26,890 nucleotides of DNA from assembly GCA_020048595.1 (NCBI GenBank), contig JAIFMH010000174.1, positions 1-26,890 on the forward strand, in the 5' to 3' direction. The notes under the pieces are model-generated. The model did not search any database. It was not told the DNA's origin and saw nothing but the letters and a program-made list of their open reading frames with translations. A program made the position numbers and the translations under genes. The DNA is from Bacteroidota bacterium. Its GTDB lineage: Bacteria > Bacteroidota > Bacteroidia > Bacteroidales > UBA4417. Of this stretch, positions 23,419-26,890 are shown piece after piece. How positions within the stretch are numbered: position 1 is the stretch's first letter; each line of letters starts with the position of its first letter.

Positions 23419-25161
23419 ATGAATAAAACACTTATAATACTACTCATGCTGACCATTTTATGGCCAGGAGAAAGTTTTTCGCAGAAACGTGAAAAGAAGA
23501 AAAAGAAAAGTGCAGAAGTTACAACTGAAATTGCTGTAAATAGTGAGGAGGTAACAAATCTCTTTATTGACGCGACCAAGGCAAAACTTTTAGGTGAAAC
23601 AACCAAAGCGATAGGGCTTTATGAGTCGTGTCTGGTAAAAAATCCTCAACATTCCGCATCCATGTATGAGCTTGCACAGTTGTATTTCGTTATTGACGAT
23701 TACAACACCGCTTCGCGTTTTGCTGAGCAGGCCTCGGAACTGGAGCCGGAAAATAAATGGTACCGGTTGCTTTTAATTGAAATTTACGGAAAAGCAGGGA
23801 AGAAAAAGGAATTGCTTGAAACGTGTGAAAAACTGGTGAAAAAGTATCCCGGTAGTGTGGATTATCTTTACGAATTATCTAATGCATATCTTGTCAACAA
23901 CGATGGTAACAATGCAATAAAAACATATGATAAGGTTGAGGAGTTAATTGGTGTTACTGAAGAGATTTCATTACAGAAACAACGTGTCTACCTTATTCAG
24001 AAAAAAACAGATCAGGCTGCTGAAGAAATTAAAAAGCTGATAAAAGCATTTCCCGATCAGGAAACACGCTATGTTTCCATGTTGGCCGAAATGTATATGG
24101 AAGCGGGCAAGCCTGACGAAGCCGCACAATATTATCAGCAAATTTTAGCTAATGATCCGGATAATCCATATATCCATATCACATTATCAGATTATTACAG
24201 GCAAAAAGGTGATAAAAAACGATCATTCGACGAGTTAAAGTTAGGTTTTGCGAATCCTGCCCTGGATATTGATACAAAAATCAGGGTTCTTCTTTCCTTT
24301 TTCTCAGCTAATGAAATGTATCTTGACAACAAAACGGAAATAATGGAGCTAGCTCAAATTCTGGTTCAAACTCATCCTAAGGAACCCAAAGCGCACTCTA
24401 TGTATGGTGATTTCCTGCTCGACGATAAACAATATGCCCAGGCTCGCGACGAATTCAGGAAAGTTATTGCTATTGACAGCAGCCGTTATGCGGTTTGGGA
24501 AAGCCTTTTGAATGCTGAAATACAACTATCGGATTACCCGGCACTGTACTCCGAAAGCAGCCGCGCTATTGAACTATTTCCTTTACTCCCCGTACCTTAC
24601 CTTTTTAAAGGCGTTGCCCAGCTTGAGAAAAGCGAATTCGAAAATGCTTTATCCAGTTTCAATTCAGGTGCAAAATTGGTGAGTGGCAATAATGTTCTTT
24701 TGGTTCAGTTCTACACGTACCTTGGTGACACGTATAATCGTATGAAAAATTACCGGTTATCGGATGAGAATTATGAAAAAGCATTAAAACTGCAACCCGA
24801 TAACAGCTATGTACTCAATAATTACGCCTATTATTTATCACTGCGGAATGAAAATCTGGAGAAGGCTGAGCAAATGGCATCAAAATCTGTTAAATTAGAT
24901 GCCGCCAATGCTGCAAATATGGATACATACGGCTGGGTATTGTATAAGCTCGGCAGATACACAGAAGCAGCTGAATGGGTTGAAAAGGCCATTGCAGCCA
25001 CTCCGTCACCGGATACCGATCTGCTGGAACACCTTGGGGATATTTACTTCAAGCTTGGAAATGTTGATAAGGCAATTTCCCTCTGGCAAGACGCACTTAA
25101 AGTTGGCAAAGGTTCTGAATTCCTGGAGAAGAAAATAAAAGAAAGGAAATTATATGAGTAG
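23419..25161 (+). CDS. Periplasmic tetratricopeptide-repeat protein
   Basis: A 580-residue protein with a signal peptide (MNKTLIILL..., likely cut after ESFS before QKR), a short Lys-rich stretch, then about 12 TPR-like helical pairs from about residue 45 to the end. Good examples are MYELAQLYFVIDDYNTASR, NNYAYYLSLRNENLEKAE and EHLGDIYFKLGNVDKAI. TPR domains bind peptides or proteins; the partner is unknown. The stop codon overlaps the next gene by 8 bp, so translation is probably coupled. In the same cluster are dut, a DUF4292 lipoprotein and an EnvC-like protein. An envelope-assembly scaffold is plausible but inferred. Confidence 0.87.
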   Translation: MNKTLIILLMLTILWPGESFSQKREKKKKKSAEVTTEIAVNSEEVTNLFIDATKAKLLGETTKAIGLYESCLVKNPQHSASMYELAQLYFVIDDYNTASRFAEQASELEPENKWYRLLLIEIYGKAGKKKELLETCEKLVKKYPGSVDYLYELSNAYLVNNDGNNAIKTYDKVEELIGVTEEISLQKQRVYLIQKKTDQAAEEIKKLIKAFPDQETRYVSMLAEMYMEAGKPDEAAQYYQQILANDPDNPYIHITLSDYYRQKGDKKRSFDELKLGFANPALDIDTKIRVLLSFFSANEMYLDNKTEIMELAQILVQTHPKEPKAHSMYGDFLLDDKQYAQARDEFRKVIAIDSSRYAVWESLLNAEIQLSDYPALYSESSRAIELFPLLPVPYLFKGVAQLEKSEFENALSSFNSGAKLVSGNNVLLVQFYTYLGDTYNRMKNYRLSDENYEKALKLQPDNSYVLNNYAYYLSLRNENLEKAEQMASKSVKLDAANAANMDTYGWVLYKLGRYTEAAEWVEKAIAATPSPDTDLLEHLGDIYFKLGNVDKAISLWQDALKVGKGSEFLEKKIKERKLYE

Positions 25162-26002
25162 TTTTACCAGGCTGACTTTACAATTATTTTTGATGAGTAT
25201 CATTGCTACGGGATTTGTTTCCTGCACCGGAAGCAGAAAGGCTGTAAGAGAACCGATAAAAGAAGAGGGCGCTGAATTCCTGACGAATAAGCTGAAAGAA
25301 CATGAATTGAAATTTCAGCAGTTTTCGGCTAAGTTTAATGTCACATACCAGGTCGATCGAAAAAAAACGAATGTATCCGGTAATCTTCGTATTGATTGTG
25401 ACAGCATTATCTGGATTTCTATTACTCCGGCCTTAGGAATCGAAGCCGTTCGTTTTATGCTTACTCCTGATTCAATCAAGTTTATAAACAGGTTAAGTAA
25501 TACATATTTTTTGAAGGATTTTATATATATAAACCAATTGCTCAATAAAACTCTTGATTACGATATGGCTCAGGCATTCCTTATCGGGAACGACTTTTCT
25601 TTGTATGAATCGAACTCCTTTAAAGCCTCGATCGAAAACCAGCAATACAAACTTAATACCGTCGACAGGCGAAAACTTCGCAGGTATGTACGCCGGAGTG
25701 AGGATGATATCAGCATCCCGATTCAAAGTATATGGCTTGATCCGCAAAATTTTAAAGTTTCGAAGGTTTTACTGAAGGAAGCAGAACGCGATAGTCGTAA
25801 GTTTGTAGCGTCATATGGCGAATTTGAAGCAGTTGACGGGAAATTGATTCCGACAGATCTTGACTTTAAAGTTGAAACAGATGAAAAAAAGATCAGAATC
25901 CATATCAGTTATTCAAAGATTCAACTTGACCAGGAACAGACATACCCTTTCAGAATACCTGAGAGTTATACCGAAATAACAAAAATACAACCTGAGAAAT
26001 AA
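25154..26002 (+). CDS. DUF4292-family lipoprotein, LolB-like
   Basis: A 282-residue protein with an N-terminal signal sequence and a lipobox-like FVSC, the cysteine being Cys24 (followed by TGSRKA). The mature part starts with an amphipathic stretch and FSAKFNVTYQ, then GNLRIDCDSIIWISITPALGIEAVRFML. That order is reminiscent of LolB/LolA-type lipoprotein carriers, an inference from pattern only. The family is DUF4292. The sequence after the cysteine does not match the Bacteroidota surface-export signal rich in acidic residues, so it probably stays on the periplasmic side. Its ATG overlaps the TPR stop by 8 bp, and its own stop overlaps the next ATG (TAATG). Confidence 0.83.
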   Translation: MSSFTRLTLQLFLMSIIATGFVSCTGSRKAVREPIKEEGAEFLTNKLKEHELKFQQFSAKFNVTYQVDRKKTNVSGNLRIDCDSIIWISITPALGIEAVRFMLTPDSIKFINRLSNTYFLKDFIYINQLLNKTLDYDMAQAFLIGNDFSLYESNSFKASIENQQYKLNTVDRRKLRRYVRRSEDDISIPIQSIWLDPQNFKVSKVLLKEAERDSRKFVASYGEFEAVDGKLIPTDLDFKVETDEKKIRIHISYSKIQLDQEQTYPFRIPESYTEITKIQPEK

Positions 26003-26890
26003 TGACAGGGAATACCCGGAATAGTATCCGTTTTTATGTTTTTGTGTGCTGCATAGCGGCAGTTTTCTTTATTGGAATTACTGCGGTAACTATGCTTGCG
26101 CAGAATGATAAAAACAAACTGCAAAGTAAAAAAACGAAAATCGAAAGGGATATTATCCAGGTAAACCGTGAACTTGAACAAACCAAACAGAATAAGTCGG
26201 CAAATCTGAATCAGTTGATATTGATTAATAAAAAGATTGATAAACGGGAGGAGCTTATCAGTGCAATTGAACAGGAAGTGGGAAGCATCGAAAGCCAGGT
26301 AAAGAACATGAGCGATACCATTTACCGTATCAATACGAATCTGAAAAACCTGAAGGAAGAGTATGCCCGTATAATTTATTCAACGTATCGTAACCGCAGC
26401 GCTTACAACCGGTTAATGTTTCTTTTTTCATCTCACAATTTCAACCAGGCATACAAAAGGCTAAAATACCTGCAGCAATATACGGAATACCGTAAATCGC
26501 AGGTGCAATCAATCACTGAAACACAGCGGATTCTGGCCACTAAAAAACTTGAACTGGAAAAGAGAAAATCATCGAAACTTACTCTTAAGCATACCCAGGA
26601 ACAGGAAAGAAATATTCTGGCTAATGAAAAAAGCCAGAAAGACGAAAAGATAAAAAACCTTACTTCCCAGGAGAAAAAACTTTTAGTCAAACTGCGTAAT
26701 AATGAAGTTGCACTTAATAATCTGCAGATAGCTATTGAAAGACTTGTAGCCGAAGAAATAAAGAAAGCCAACCAGGAAAAAGCACGAAAAGCAGCTGCTT
26801 TAGCTGAAACGGAACGCAAAACCCGTGCTGAAGCTGACCGCAAAGCAAAAGCAAAAGCCGAAGCCGACAAAAAGGCACGTGCTAATGCCG
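26002..26890 (+). CDS. EnvC-like murein hydrolase activator, N-terminal part (cut by window end)
   Basis: An open frame of 296 codons without a stop runs to the window edge. It begins with a membrane or signal segment (about 12-33, ending TMLAQNDK). A long coiled coil follows (QSKKTKIERDIIQVN, LNQLILINKKIDKREELI, SIESQVKNM), with the EYARIIYSTYRNRSAYNRLM block typical of EnvC/FtsX-linked activators. Then comes an Ala/Lys/Glu-rich low-complexity tract (EKARKAAALAETERKT). The expected C-terminal LytM/M23 domain lies outside the window. EnvC-type proteins activate cell-wall amidases at division. The ATG overlaps the DUF4292 stop by one base, so expression is coupled. Enzymatic or activator status cannot be judged without the missing part. 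Confidence 0.87.
   Translation, partial: MTGNTRNSIRFYVFVCCIAAVFFIGITAVTMLAQNDKNKLQSKKTKIERDIIQVNRELEQTKQNKSANLNQLILINKKIDKREELISAIEQEVGSIESQVKNMSDTIYRINTNLKNLKEEYARIIYSTYRNRSAYNRLMFLFSSHNFNQAYKRLKYLQQYTEYRKSQVQSITETQRILATKKLELEKRKSSKLTLKHTQEQERNILANEKSQKDEKIKNLTSQEKKLLVKLRNNEVALNNLQIAIERLVAEEIKKANQEKARKAAALAETERKTRAEADRKAKAKAEADKKARANA

Noticed and set aside
26433..26870. 145-codon minus-strand frame rich in Ser, Phe, Ala
   Set aside because: It is antisense to the coiled-coil and Ala/Lys tract of the EnvC-like gene, which has start overlap and family motifs.
26750..26890. Repetitive Ala/Lys/Glu coding at the window end as a possible tandem DNA repeat
   Set aside because: Units are irregular and keep one reading frame; it is a low-complexity linker of the EnvC-like protein.
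1..26890. CRISPR arrays, insertion sequences, prophage or integrative elements
   Set aside because: No regularly spaced repeats, transposase or integrase genes, or attachment-site duplications were seen.

Overview
The window is a stretch of a Bacteroidota chromosome, most likely class Bacteroidia. The evidence is gene content (DUF4175–ybeY–mnmG; dut–TPR–DUF4292–EnvC; a large carboxypeptidase-regulatory/TonB-plug outer-membrane protein; a CWC cysteine-rich protein), at least seven copies of the Bacteroidota promoter box TAnnTTTG, start codons without Shine-Dalgarno sequences, and moderate-to-low G+C. Almost every gene is a housekeeping or envelope gene. There is no prophage, transposon, CRISPR array or defence island.

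Layout. (1) Positions 1-1391: the tail of an unidentified gene, then an SCP2-type thiolase ending at a terminator. (2) 1395-2178, minus strand: tRNA-Cys, a CWC-type cysteine-rich protein and folB. (3) 2179-2542: an AT-rich spacer of degenerate repeats, then glnS and a cognate tRNA-Gln(CUG) with its own promoter and a strong terminator. (4) 4594-8144: a small predicted outer-membrane protein facing a 945-residue outer-membrane receptor-like protein. (5) A 674-bp gene-free spacer, then gltX on the minus strand, divergent from the next block. (6) 10524-16235: a DUF4175 coiled-coil membrane protein, ybeY and mnmG. (7) 16386-21114: a SAM methyltransferase and a very large membrane histidine kinase. 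(8) 21271 to the right edge: a polysaccharide flippase, dut, a TPR protein, a LolB-like DUF4292 lipoprotein and an EnvC-like murein hydrolase activator cut by the window end.

The strongest non-genic signal is a pair of perfect 16-bp parS (ParB-binding) sites at 14340-14355 and 16240-16255. They are identical, in opposite orientation, exactly 1900 bp apart, and flank mnmG. This marks the locus as a probable chromosome-segregation centromere and suggests it lies on the origin side of the chromosome.

Two start codons were corrected or decided from sequence. mnmG must start at a TTG (14364) just after the first parS. The flippase cannot start at the upstream GTG (21247), because that GTG is the last base triplet region of a TAnnTTTG promoter box, and TTG 21271 is preferred. 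The partial EnvC gene (26002 to edge) and the partial first gene (1-81) have no complete reading frame in the window but are real.

Functionally the window joins translation (glnS, gltX, tRNA-Gln, tRNA-Cys, ybeY, mnmG), nucleotide and folate metabolism (dut, folB), and envelope assembly (flippase, TPR, DUF4292, EnvC, two outer-membrane proteins). I saw no convincing new multi-gene system. The parS pair, the oversized orphan kinase, the DUF4175 protein and the TPR/DUF4292/EnvC module are the parts most worth following up.
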